From assembly GCF_002245535.1 (NCBI RefSeq), contig NZ_NKCN01000008.1, forward strand, positions 124,001-188,000: a DNA stretch of 64,000 bases, given 5' to 3'. This DNA comes from Mycobacterium lehmannii (lineage in GTDB: Bacteria; Actinomycetota; Actinomycetes; Mycobacteriales; Mycobacteriaceae). Each line of letters opens with the position of its first letter. Position 1 is the stretch's first letter. Under the pieces are notes generated by a model that was not told where the DNA came from, ran no database searches, and saw nothing but the letters and a program-made list of their open reading frames with translations. Both the position numbers and the translations under genes were made by a program. This document shows positions 24,374-31,712 of the stretch, piece by piece.

Positions 24374-25561
24374 CTAGGCCAAGCCGAAGAAGTTCTTCGC
24401 GTTGGTGGACAACACCTTCCGCTTGGTTTCCTCATCGAGGCCCTCGGTCGCCTTGTTGGCGACGTCCATGCTGTTGGGCCAATTCGTGTCGTTGTGCGGG
24501 TAGTCGGTCTCGAACATCAGCTGGTCAGGTCCGACCAGATCGAGGATGCGGAACGCGACCGGGTCGCCAAAGGTGGAGAACCACACGCGGCCGGGGACTT
24601 GCGTGCTCGGCGGCTCGGTCAGCAGCGGGTGGATGCCGCCCCACGCCCGACGGTCCTCCCAGACCTCGTCCACGCGCTGCAGGTAGTAAGGGATCCACCC
24701 GGCCTGCGCCTCGGCGAACGCGAGCTTGAGCTTGGGGAACTGCCGCAGCTTGCCCGAGAACAGCCAGTCGACCAGGGCGATGGTGCAGTTGACCGCCATC
24801 AGTGCGCTGGTGACGACGTGCGGAGAGTCGGGGGATGACTTCGTCAGCGACGAGCTCGACCCGATGTGCAGCATGATGCCGACATTGTTGCTCTCGCACG
24901 CGGCGAAGAACGAGTCCCAGTAACCGCTGTGGATGGACGGCAGGTCCAGTCGCGCAGGCAGCTCCGAGAAGCACACCGCAGGCATGCCCTTGGCCGCTAC
25001 CCGTTCGACCTCCTTGACGGCGAGCTCGACGTCCCACAGGGGGATGATGCCCAGCGGAATGAGCCTGCCGTTCGAGCCGCCGCCCCACTCATCGATCTGG
25101 AAGTCGTTGTAGGCCTGCACGCAGAGCAACGCGAGCTCTTTGTCCTTGGCGTAGAGGAAGCGCTGGCCGCAGAACCGGACCAGCGTGTTGGGAAAGCAAG
25201 CGGAGGCCTCGATGCCGGCGACGTCCATGTCCGCGAGCCGGTCGGCCGGTCGATAGCAGCCGGGGCGCATCTCGTCGTAGGTGATCGGGTCGGTGGAGAG
25301 TTCGTCGAGTTCGTAACCGGCAGCGGCGCTGATGAGCGGAATCGGGATGATCGAATCCTCGTAGTGCCAGATGTCGGCGTCGCGGCCGTCGTCATCCTCG
25401 ATGAACGCGACGTCGGAGGTGACCGACGGGTCCATGCGTCCCCGGTGCCGGACGATCCGCGGTCCGACATCGCGATAGCGCTCGGGCAACCGGCTGGTCC
25501 ACAGATCGGCCGGTTCCACCAGATGGTCGTCGGGTGAGACGATCAGGATGTCTGCGGTCAA
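24374..25561 (-). CDS. Amidohydrolase family protein (PF04909 type)
   Basis: About 395 residues from TTG 25561 (LTADILIVSPDDH), chosen because AAGGAG (25569-25574) is 7 bases upstream and the conserved domain starts here. An open frame continues upstream to 26119 but runs antisense through the TetR gene. It has SPDDHLVEPADLW (about residues 9-21), HIGSSSSL (about 236) and FETDYPHNDTNWP (about 345-357). It is a close paralogue of the 17576 protein. Its promoter region carries two different palindromes and operator B. Confidence 0.87.
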   Translation of the reverse strand: MTADILIVSPDDHLVEPADLWTSRLPERYRDVGPRIVRHRGRMDPSVTSDVAFIEDDDGRDADIWHYEDSIIPIPLISAAAGYELDELSTDPITYDEMRPGCYRPADRLADMDVAGIEASACFPNTLVRFCGQRFLYAKDKELALLCVQAYNDFQIDEWGGGSNGRLIPLGIIPLWDVELAVKEVERVAAKGMPAVCFSELPARLDLPSIHSGYWDSFFAACESNNVGIMLHIGSSSSLTKSSPDSPHVVTSALMAVNCTIALVDWLFSGKLRQFPKLKLAFAEAQAGWIPYYLQRVDEVWEDRRAWGGIHPLLTEPPSTQVPGRVWFSTFGDPVAFRILDLVGPDQLMFETDYPHNDTNWPNSMDVANKATEGLDEETKRKVLSTNAKNFFGLA

Positions 25562-25599
25562 CGCTGCACTCCTTAAGGAACGGCTTGCGGCACAATCGC

Positions 25600-25613
25600 G
25601 AAACACGTGTTTC
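25600..25613. promoter_or_regulatory. Perfect 14-base palindrome GAAACACGTGTTTC
   Basis: This lies 39-52 bases upstream of the amidohydrolase start and 174 bases upstream of the TetR start. Twelve of its bases (GAAACACGTGTT) recur at 49597-49608 beside the other TetR gene of the window. It is a candidate TetR-type operator distinct from the TGAGAA-N6-TTCTCA motif. Confidence 0.45.
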
Positions 25614-25619
25614 CGCAAT

Positions 25620-25642
25620 CGAGAATCAATGTTTTCACAATA
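25620..25642 (-). promoter_or_regulatory. Promoter with operator site B (TGAGAA-N6-TTCTCA family)
   Basis: On the minus strand TATTGT (25642-25637, a TANNNT -10) is followed directly by the operator TGAAAACATTGATTCTCG (25637-25620), which matches 10 of 12 half-site positions. The last base of the -10 is the first base of the operator, exactly as in site A at 7685-7707. Both precede amidohydrolase genes. Confidence 0.5.
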
Positions 25643-25761
25643 CCGTACAGGTTTGGGACCGGCAGGTGGAGACCGTGAGAGAGCCCGATGCCCGATGAAG
25701 CCCGGCGGCTTGACGCCGGTTCCGCCAAGGTGCACGTGTAGGTAGCTGAGCAGAATCGAGC

Positions 25762-25779
25762 GGGGAACGCGTATTCTCA
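25762..25779 (+). promoter_or_regulatory. Operator site F overlapping the TetR promoter
   Basis: GGGGAACGCGTATTCTCA matches 10 of 12 half-site positions of TGAGAA-N6-TTCTCA. It overlaps TATTCT (25772-25777), a TANNNT -10 element 9 bases before the TetR ATG at 25787, so the transcript would be leaderless or nearly so. This supports autoregulation by the TetR protein and links it to sites A, B and C. Confidence 0.5.
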
Positions 25780-25786
25780 GGTAATC

Positions 25787-26575
25787 ATGACTGCTAAGAA
25801 GCGGAGTGCCCGCGACTCGGAAGCCGATCTGGAACTCGTCGAGACCGACGTCGAGATGCCGGGTAGCTGGCAGGAGAGAACGATCGAGCGGCGACTCAGC
25901 CAAGCGCGCGCGCGTGCACTCGCGCGCAGTTCGAGGTTCTTGGCCACGGCCCTCGAGCTGGTCGAGGAATCCGGACGGGCCGATTTCACGATCCAAACCC
26001 TCATCGACCGCTCGAACCTCAGCCTGCGCGCGTTCTACCAGCATTTCGCGGGTAAGGAAGAGCTCTTGTTGGCGCTCTACGAGAACGCCACCAGCCAGTT
26101 CATCGAAGCGATCCGCCACGAGGTGGCGGCCGCGGACGGTCCCATGGAACAGCTCGAGGCGTTCTGCCGGGGATTCCTCTCGCGTGCAGAGTCGTCAGAG
26201 GCCATCGGCGGCCGAGTGATGACGATCTACAACCTGAGCCTGGAGATCGAGCGGCCCGCAGACTTCGCGAAGATCTGGGAGCCGCATCAGAAATTGCTCA
26301 CCAAGATCCTCACGTCGTGCTCACGCGCCGGTCTGGTTCGCAAAGATCTAACGCCCGCCCAGCTCACCACCTTGCTGAACTCGACGCTCATCGCGCTCGC
26401 GCAGATCGGCGTGTTCCATCTGGGCGTCAAGGGCGCCGAGCTCACGGAGGATCAGCTGTGGGCTTGGTGCCTGCAGGCGCTGACGCCGCCCGCGAACGCG
26501 CCCAAGAAGACCGTGACCGCGAAGTCGGCGCCGCGGAGGCGGGCTACCCGCAAGCCCAAGGACCTAACGGGGTAG
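25787..26575 (+). CDS. TetR-family regulator with basic C-terminal tail, probable regulator of the island
   Basis: A 262-residue protein. The TetR N-terminal domain lies at about residues 45-95, with helix-turn-helix FTIQTLIDRSNLSLRAFYQHFAGKEELL (about 67-94). A preceding 40-residue charged extension and a C-terminal KKTVTAKSAPRRRATRKPK tail make it about 60 residues longer than typical TetR proteins; both may add DNA contacts. Site F overlaps its own promoter and the same motif recurs across the island, so it is the best candidate for the shared repressor (inference). Its last 12 bases overlap the convergent acyl-CoA dehydrogenase gene. Confidence 0.88.
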   Translation: MTAKKRSARDSEADLELVETDVEMPGSWQERTIERRLSQARARALARSSRFLATALELVEESGRADFTIQTLIDRSNLSLRAFYQHFAGKEELLLALYENATSQFIEAIRHEVAAADGPMEQLEAFCRGFLSRAESSEAIGGRVMTIYNLSLEIERPADFAKIWEPHQKLLTKILTSCSRAGLVRKDLTPAQLTTLLNSTLIALAQIGVFHLGVKGAELTEDQLWAWCLQALTPPANAPKKTVTAKSAPRRRATRKPKDLTG

Positions 26576-27724
26576 GCCGAGTCCCCGCTGGGCGATGATG
26601 GTGCGTTGGACCTCGCTGGTGCCGGCGTAGATCGTGGTCCCCAGCGAGAACCGCACGAGGTGTTCGAAGCGGCCACGCTCCGGTGCCGTGGGCTCGAGAA
26701 AGGACCGCATCGCATCGGGTCCGACGAGTTCGACGATGTCCTGGCTGGCGCGCACGAGCGACTCAGTGGAGAACACCTTCGACATCGGCCCCTCGGCGAC
26801 GGGCGTACGACCGTTCTCGGTCATCCACACACATCGGCGTTGTAGGAGCATCGCCACTTCGAGTTCCATCGCTATCCGCGCGATCCGCCGCCGCACCTCG
26901 GCTTTCGCGATCGCAGGTGATCCGTCGGGCGCGTGCGTCGTGGTCGCCCACTCCTCGGCGTGGTGCAGGAGACGCGCGATGTGCGGTCCCCATCCTGACG
27001 CGTGCTCGTCCTGTAGCGACAGGCCCAGCACCTGCCAGCCGGCGTCGACGTCACCGATGCGCCACTCGTCGCCGATGCGCACGTCGCTGTAGAAGGTGAT
27101 GTTGGTGCGCTCGCCCGACAGCGTCCACACCGCTTGCGCTTCGAAGCCGTCGGAGCTCGTCGGTACGAGAAACATCGTGAGCCCCTTGTGCTTAGGCTTC
27201 TCGGGGCTGGTTCGGGCCAGCAGGAAGACGTAGTCGGCGATGTGACCGTTGGTCGTGAACATCTTGGAGCCGTTGATGACCCAGCCGTCGCCGTCTTGCA
27301 CGGCCCTCGTGGCCGCGGCCGCCACATCCGAGCCGCACTCCGGTTCGGTGAAGCCGAGCGCGATGGTGATGTCGCCGTTCAGTGCACCGGCGAGGATGCG
27401 CTCCTTCATCGCGGGTGTACCGATCTGCCGGATGATCGACGCCACCATCCGGGTGGTCTCGGACAGGTATACCGGCGCGTCCGTGCGCATGAGTTCTTCG
27501 TTGAGCGCCTGCTCTTCCCAAGCGTTCCGATCCTGCCCGCCGAGTTCGGTCGGCCAGCCGGGAGCGAAGTAGCCCTTTTCGACGAGCCCCTTGGCGAAGT
27601 CGTCGTCATGTGCGACACCGCTGCGGTAGATCCGCTCCTCGAAGTCGGGGGTCAACACGTCGTCGAGGTGGTCACGCACGCTGTCCCGGAAGACTTCGGT
27701 CGCGGCGTCGGATTGAAAATGCAT
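26564..27724 (-). CDS. Acyl-CoA dehydrogenase, probable large subunit of a pair
   Basis: A 386-residue flavoprotein (MHFQSDAATEVFRDSVRDHLDDVL) with GFTEPECGSDVAAAATRAVQDGDGWVINGSKMFTTNGHIADYVFLLART (about residues 129-178) and the C-terminal FAD motif YAGTSEVQRTIIAQRGLGLP. It is divergent from a 336-residue acyl-CoA dehydrogenase gene. In mycobacterial steroid catabolism, neighbouring FadE genes of these two sizes encode alpha2beta2 heterotetramers (ChsE-type), so a mixed complex is plausible. The shared 102-base promoter region contains a strong palindrome. Confidence 0.9.
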   Translation of the reverse strand: MHFQSDAATEVFRDSVRDHLDDVLTPDFEERIYRSGVAHDDDFAKGLVEKGYFAPGWPTELGGQDRNAWEEQALNEELMRTDAPVYLSETTRMVASIIRQIGTPAMKERILAGALNGDITIALGFTEPECGSDVAAAATRAVQDGDGWVINGSKMFTTNGHIADYVFLLARTSPEKPKHKGLTMFLVPTSSDGFEAQAVWTLSGERTNITFYSDVRIGDEWRIGDVDAGWQVLGLSLQDEHASGWGPHIARLLHHAEEWATTTHAPDGSPAIAKAEVRRRIARIAMELEVAMLLQRRCVWMTENGRTPVAEGPMSKVFSTESLVRASQDIVELVGPDAMRSFLEPTAPERGRFEHLVRFSLGTTIYAGTSEVQRTIIAQRGLGLPR

Positions 27725-27771
27725 GAGCGGTAACCAATCTGTCGCAGACGGGGCGTGCGGACGGCGCAGCC

Positions 27772-27799
27772 GATAATGTTACTCTCAAAACTGAGAGTA
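27772..27799 (+). promoter_or_regulatory. -10 element and 8-base-arm palindrome between divergent acyl-CoA dehydrogenase genes
   Basis: GATAAT (27772-27777) is a -10 candidate for the plus-strand gene. TACTCTCA-AAAC-TGAGAGTA (27780-27799) is a perfect inverted repeat with 8-base arms and a 4-base spacer, centred where transcription should start. The half-site TGAGAG resembles TGAGAA of the island motif, but the arms face outwards, so this may be a site for a different TetR-type repressor. Confidence 0.5.
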
Positions 27800-27826
27800 T
27801 CCATATTCGCATGTGAGGGATGTCCG

Positions 27827-28837
27827 GTGGACCTGAGCCTGTCCGGCGAACAGCGACAACTCGTCGATTCCTTCGCCGCGATGTATACCCGCGAGTCGAC
27901 GTCGCAACGGGTGCGTGCCGCAGAACCGCTCGGGTTCGATCCGAAGCTGTGGGAGACCCTCGTCCAGACCGGCGTCATCGAGATGGCGGTCGGTGAATCC
28001 CATGGCGGGTGGGGGGCTTCCGAGCTCGAGTTGGCGCTGATCGCCGAGCAATACGGCCGGGCGATCGCGTCGGCACCGGTCATCGAGGCGCAGATCGCCG
28101 CGCGACTGCTGGCGGCCTGCGGCGGAGACGACCTGTTGGGTTCGGCCCTGTCGGCGGACAAGCTCGTCACCTTCGCGCCCAGGCCTTATGGCGGCGATGT
28201 CTTGGCGCTGGCGCCCGGAGGCGCGGTCGCCGATGCCGTGGTGGCGTTGGTCGGCGGGCGTCTCGTCGCGTTGTCGAACGAAAACCGTGCGCACGTGCAG
28301 AACCTCGGATCCTTACCGCTGGCGGACGTGACCGTCCACGATGACGCCATCGTTCTCGCAGAAGGCGAGAAGGGACGCCGGTTGTTTTCGAACGCGGTCG
28401 ACCTGTGGCTCACCCTTACCGCCGCGGCCCTCGTGGGCGCCGCGGCCAAGGCCGTCGAGATCGGCGCCGAATACGCCAAGCAGCGGCACGCGTTCGGGGC
28501 CCCAATTGGCACCTTTCAGGCCGTGTCACATCCGCTTGCGGACAGTGCCACCGCGACCGACGGTGCGCGCTTACTCGCCTTCGAAGCGGCGTGCGCGTTC
28601 TCCGATGAACCGGACCGTGCGACCGAGCTGGCCGCGATGGCCTTCGCTTTCGCCTACGAAACCGCGCGTGACGCGACCTATCGCAGCCTGCACATCCATG
28701 GCGGTTACGGCTTTGGGATGGAAGGCGACATCCAGCTGTACTACCGGCGGGTCCGCGGCTGGGCCATGGTGTTCGGCGAGCCGGCGGCCGCTCTGGACCG
28801 GATCGCCGACGCCCGCTACGGACCCGTCGCCGGCTGA
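27827..28837 (+). CDS. Acyl-CoA dehydrogenase, probable small subunit of a pair
   Basis: A 336-residue protein from GTG 27827 (VDLSLSGEQRQLVDSF), with GAGGGA 6 bases upstream. The fold shows through in VGAAAKAVEIGAEYAKQRHAFGAPIGTFQAVSHPLADSAT (about residues 197-236) and the C-terminal HIHGGYGFGMEGDIQLYYRRVRGW. It is shorter than a standalone acyl-CoA dehydrogenase (about 380-400), and its middle beta-domain is reduced with no SEPGAGSD-type motif. This is typical of the partner subunit in FadE heterotetramers. Probably works with the divergent 386-residue protein. Confidence 0.88.
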   Translation: MDLSLSGEQRQLVDSFAAMYTRESTSQRVRAAEPLGFDPKLWETLVQTGVIEMAVGESHGGWGASELELALIAEQYGRAIASAPVIEAQIAARLLAACGGDDLLGSALSADKLVTFAPRPYGGDVLALAPGGAVADAVVALVGGRLVALSNENRAHVQNLGSLPLADVTVHDDAIVLAEGEKGRRLFSNAVDLWLTLTAAALVGAAAKAVEIGAEYAKQRHAFGAPIGTFQAVSHPLADSATATDGARLLAFEAACAFSDEPDRATELAAMAFAFAYETARDATYRSLHIHGGYGFGMEGDIQLYYRRVRGWAMVFGEPAAALDRIADARYGPVAG

Positions 28838-28882
28838 CTCGGCTCTGCCTATCGCGAGTGTGGGGCTGACGCACGCTTCGCC

Positions 28883-28915
28883 CGCCGAACGCGTGACGGT
28901 AACCCACGTTCGGCG
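28883..28915. terminator. Hairpin between convergent genes
   Basis: A perfect 9-base inverted repeat CGCCGAACG ... CGTTCGGCG with a 15-base loop lies in the 102-base gap between the convergent genes ending at 28837 and 28940. No T-tract follows on either strand, as is usual for mycobacterial terminators. A bidirectional terminator is plausible. Nothing else is seen in the gap. Confidence 0.45.
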
Positions 28916-28939
28916 CGGAAGAAGGGGAGGGCGCGGTCG

Positions 28940-29848
28940 TCACGCGTCCGATCGCACCTGATCCTTGACTGACAACACGATCGGGGGAGCGGTCCGCCAG
29001 TTCGGCACGCCCTGCTCCTCACCGGCGGTCGCTCGTTTGTCATCGCGCACGCCCACCCAGTGCGAGTGGTTGAGCTGATGCAACGTGAAACACGACTGCA
29101 GCGCGTTGTAGAAGCCCATGTTGTCGACCGACTGATTGACCGACTCCTTGATGAGCAGCGCGGCCATCGTCGGTACCGTGGCGATACGCCGCGCCATTTC
29201 CAGTGTGCGATCGGCCAATTCGTCACGCTTGAAGATCTTGCTCACCATCCCGAGCCGATACGCCTCCTCGATGTCGATGGCGTCACCGGTCAGCATCAGC
29301 TCCTTGGTGCGCCGCGGGCCGAACTCCCACGGGTGGCCGAAGTACTCCATGCCGCACATCCCCAGCCGGGTGCCCACGACGTCGGCGAAGCGCACCTCTT
29401 CGCTGCCCACGATCAGGTCGCATGCCCAGATGAGCATCAGGCCCGCCGAGAACACGTCGCCGTGCACCTGCGCGATCGTGATCTTGCGCAGGTTGCGCCA
29501 GCGCAGGTTGTTCTGGAAGAAGTAATGCCATTCCTGCAGCATGATCTTCTCCGCGCCCTCGCGCATCCCCCCGTTGATCGCCGCCGTGGGATGCTGCTCC
29601 GGCCCCGGCATGAACTCGGCACGTGCCTGCTTGGAACCGATGTCGTGGCCGGAGGAGAACATCGGTCCCTCGCCGGCGAGGATGACGACGCGAACGGTGT
29701 CGTCGGCCTCGGCGCGGGCGAACGCCTCATCGAGTTCGACCAGCATCCCGCGATTCTGCGCATTGCGCTGCTCCGGACGATTCAGCGAAATCCTAACGAT
29801 CTGGCCGTCGTCGAACGTCTCCCACTTCAGAAACTGATACTCGCTCAT
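28940..29848 (-). CDS. Crotonase-superfamily protein (long form)
   Basis: A 302-residue protein starting MSEYQFLKWETFDDGQ, with GGAGGACACG just upstream. Active-site segments are VHGDVFSAGLMLIWACD (Met at Glu144) and RFADVVGTRLG (no Glu164). The insert after the first third (SKQARAEFMPGPEQHPTAAINGGMREG) makes it about 40 residues longer than a standard hydratase. An H-x-W-x-G segment near the C-terminus (HSHWVGVRDD) is also seen. Class by fold only. Divergent from the 29944 gene across operator C. Confidence 0.85.
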   Translation of the reverse strand: MSEYQFLKWETFDDGQIVRISLNRPEQRNAQNRGMLVELDEAFARAEADDTVRVVILAGEGPMFSSGHDIGSKQARAEFMPGPEQHPTAAINGGMREGAEKIMLQEWHYFFQNNLRWRNLRKITIAQVHGDVFSAGLMLIWACDLIVGSEEVRFADVVGTRLGMCGMEYFGHPWEFGPRRTKELMLTGDAIDIEEAYRLGMVSKIFKRDELADRTLEMARRIATVPTMAALLIKESVNQSVDNMGFYNALQSCFTLHQLNHSHWVGVRDDKRATAGEEQGVPNWRTAPPIVLSVKDQVRSDA

Positions 29849-29894
29849 CGTGTCCTCCGGATCAGGCCAATCTGGCAATGGTGTTGTCGTTTAT

Positions 29895-29912
29895 TGAGAA
29901 GGTATGTTCTCA
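29895..29912. promoter_or_regulatory. Operator site C: perfect TGAGAA-GGTATG-TTCTCA
   Basis: A perfect inverted repeat with 6-base arms and a 6-base spacer. It lies 47-64 bases upstream of the crotonase at 29848 (minus strand) and 32-49 bases upstream of the reductase at 29944 (plus strand), so one regulator could control both. It is the best-conserved member of the six-site family. Confidence 0.6.
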
Positions 29913-29943
29913 CGAGTTGGATGGATCGACTGAAAGGGTGCAC

Positions 29944-31056
29944 ATGTCGGACTGCCAACGTAACCCGCGGGTGATCTTGTGGGGGCCAGGTCAGGTAGGT
30001 GTCGGCGCGTTGCGTGCGCTGATCGCTCACCCCGGTCTGGATCTCGCGGGCGTGGTCGTGCACGCCGAGGCCAAGGACGGCATGGACGCCGGTGCGCTGT
30101 GCGGCATGCCCGCGACCGGAGTCATCGCCACCCGCGACATCGATTCCGCGCTGTCACTGGACGCCGACGTGGTCGCCTATTTCGCCTCGGGCGACTACCG
30201 CTACCGGGAGGCCGCCGAGGACATCGCCCGGTGCCTGCGCGCGGGCAAGAACGTCGTGTGCACCTCGCTCGTTCCGATGTGTTACCCGCCTGCCGCCGAC
30301 AAGGACACCGCCGAGCTCGTCGCGTCGGCGTGCGAGGAAGGGGGCACGAGCTTCTTCAACAGCGGCGTGGATCCGGGGTGGGCCAACGACGTCATCGCGT
30401 TGACGATGACTGGATTCAGCAGTCGCGTCGACACCATCACCATGCTCGAGATACTCGACTACGGCCCGATCAACCAGCCCGACATCATGTTCGACTTCAT
30501 GGGTTTCGGCCACGCGCCCGACCATCCGGCGCCGCTGTTCGACACCGAGCGCCTCGCGGCGCTGTGGGCACCGACAGTCCATCTCGTCGCCGACGGCGTG
30601 GGCCTTCCTCTCGACCACGTCGTCACCACGATCGAGAAGTGGTTGGCCACCGAGCGGTACGAGGTCGCATCGGGCTGGATCGACCAGGGCACCATGGGCG
30701 GCATGCGGTTCAAGCTGGCGGGCATGGTGGACGACGAGGAACGCGTCGTGCTCGAGCACATCACACGCATGGGTGGGCAGGCGGCTCCGGACTGGCCGCG
30801 CCACCCCTCCCCGCACGGGGGTTACCGCGTCATCGTCGACGGGCTGCCCACCTACACCGTCGACATCGAAATGCACGGGCGTGGAAACAACATGCGTGGC
30901 TTGACGTATGCGACCGTGATGCGTGAGTTGAACGCCATCCCGGCCGTGATGGCCGCACCGCCGGGAGTGCTGTCGACGCTGGACCTGCCGTTGATCACCG
31001 GGCCCGTGCGCGGCGGCACATGGCGGGGCGTGCTACCCGGCACGACAACGCCGTGA
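29944..31056 (+). CDS. DapB-like NAD(P)-dependent reductase/dehydrogenase
   Basis: A 370-residue protein beginning MSDCQRNPRVILWGPGQVGVGALRAL, with GAAAGGG about 6 bases upstream. WGPGQVGVGALRAL is the Rossmann glycine motif, and VVAYFASGDYRYREAAEDIARCLRAGKNVVCTSLVPM matches the dihydrodipicolinate-reductase-like family, which also includes 2,4-diaminopentanoate dehydrogenase. It is far longer than true DapB (about 245) and sits in a catabolic context, so lysine synthesis is unlikely. Oxidoreductase on an island intermediate is inferred. Its stop overlaps the next start (GTGA). Confidence 0.82.
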   Translation: MSDCQRNPRVILWGPGQVGVGALRALIAHPGLDLAGVVVHAEAKDGMDAGALCGMPATGVIATRDIDSALSLDADVVAYFASGDYRYREAAEDIARCLRAGKNVVCTSLVPMCYPPAADKDTAELVASACEEGGTSFFNSGVDPGWANDVIALTMTGFSSRVDTITMLEILDYGPINQPDIMFDFMGFGHAPDHPAPLFDTERLAALWAPTVHLVADGVGLPLDHVVTTIEKWLATERYEVASGWIDQGTMGGMRFKLAGMVDDEERVVLEHITRMGGQAAPDWPRHPSPHGGYRVIVDGLPTYTVDIEMHGRGNNMRGLTYATVMRELNAIPAVMAAPPGVLSTLDLPLITGPVRGGTWRGVLPGTTTP

Positions 31057-31712
31057 ACCCAACCCCGGCCGTGTCCACGGACGTCTGGACGGTGATGGAG
31101 ACCGCGTCGGCGGTGCGGCGGTATCGCGACGAACCGGTCGACGATGCCACGCTGGAGAGGTGCCTGAAGGCGGCCAGCTGGGCGCCGTCGGGCGCCAACC
31201 AACAGCCATGGCGGTTCGTGGTGCTGCGCTCCGAACAAGCCCGTGCGCTCGTCACCGCGGCCGCACACCGAACGTGGGACGAGCTGCAGCGGTTCTACGG
31301 GATCACGTCCCCCGATGACGGTGCGGACGATCCGCGGTCTCGGGTACTGAGATCAATGGCCGACCACATGCGGAGCGGCGGCGCCGCACCCGGCCTGATT
31401 CTCTTCTGCGTCCGGCCGCAGGCCGGCGCATCGGAGCTGCAGCAAGGCGGATCGATCTTCCCGGCGGTGCAGAATTTCCTGTTGGCCGCCCGCGCCCAAG
31501 GACTCGGAGCGGCGATCACGTTGTGGCACACCAGTTGTGAAGATCAGCTGCGTGCACTGATCGGTATCCCGGACGACTGGATGATGGCGGCGTTGGTGAC
31601 GGTGGGATGGCCTGCCGGCCACCATCGCACGGTCCGCCGTAAGCCGTTGTCGGAAGTGGCGGCAGTGGACAGCTGGGATCAACCCTGGCTGTCGGGCACC
31701 TCACCGGGTTGA
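31053..31712 (+). CDS. Nitroreductase-family FMN oxidoreductase
   Basis: About 219 residues from GTG 31053 (VNPTPAVSTDVWTVMETASAVRRYRDEPV), which overlaps the previous stop. FMN-binding features are SAVRRYRDEPV (about residues 15-25), SWAPSGANQQPWRFVVL (about 40-56) and the C-terminal VGWPAGHHRTVRRKPLSEV. NAD(P)H-dependent flavoenzymes of this family reduce nitro groups, quinones or enones. Its position as last gene of the catabolic block suggests an enone or quinone-like substrate. Its 3' end overlaps the YihY-like gene by 34 bases. Confidence 0.87.
   Translation: MNPTPAVSTDVWTVMETASAVRRYRDEPVDDATLERCLKAASWAPSGANQQPWRFVVLRSEQARALVTAAAHRTWDELQRFYGITSPDDGADDPRSRVLRSMADHMRSGGAAPGLILFCVRPQAGASELQQGGSIFPAVQNFLLAARAQGLGAAITLWHTSCEDQLRALIGIPDDWMMAALVTVGWPAGHHRTVRRKPLSEVAAVDSWDQPWLSGTSPG

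Noticed and set aside
25562..26119. N-terminal extension of the 24374 amidohydrolase
   Set aside because: The extension is antisense to the TetR gene and its promoter; the domain and a good ribosome site begin at 25561.
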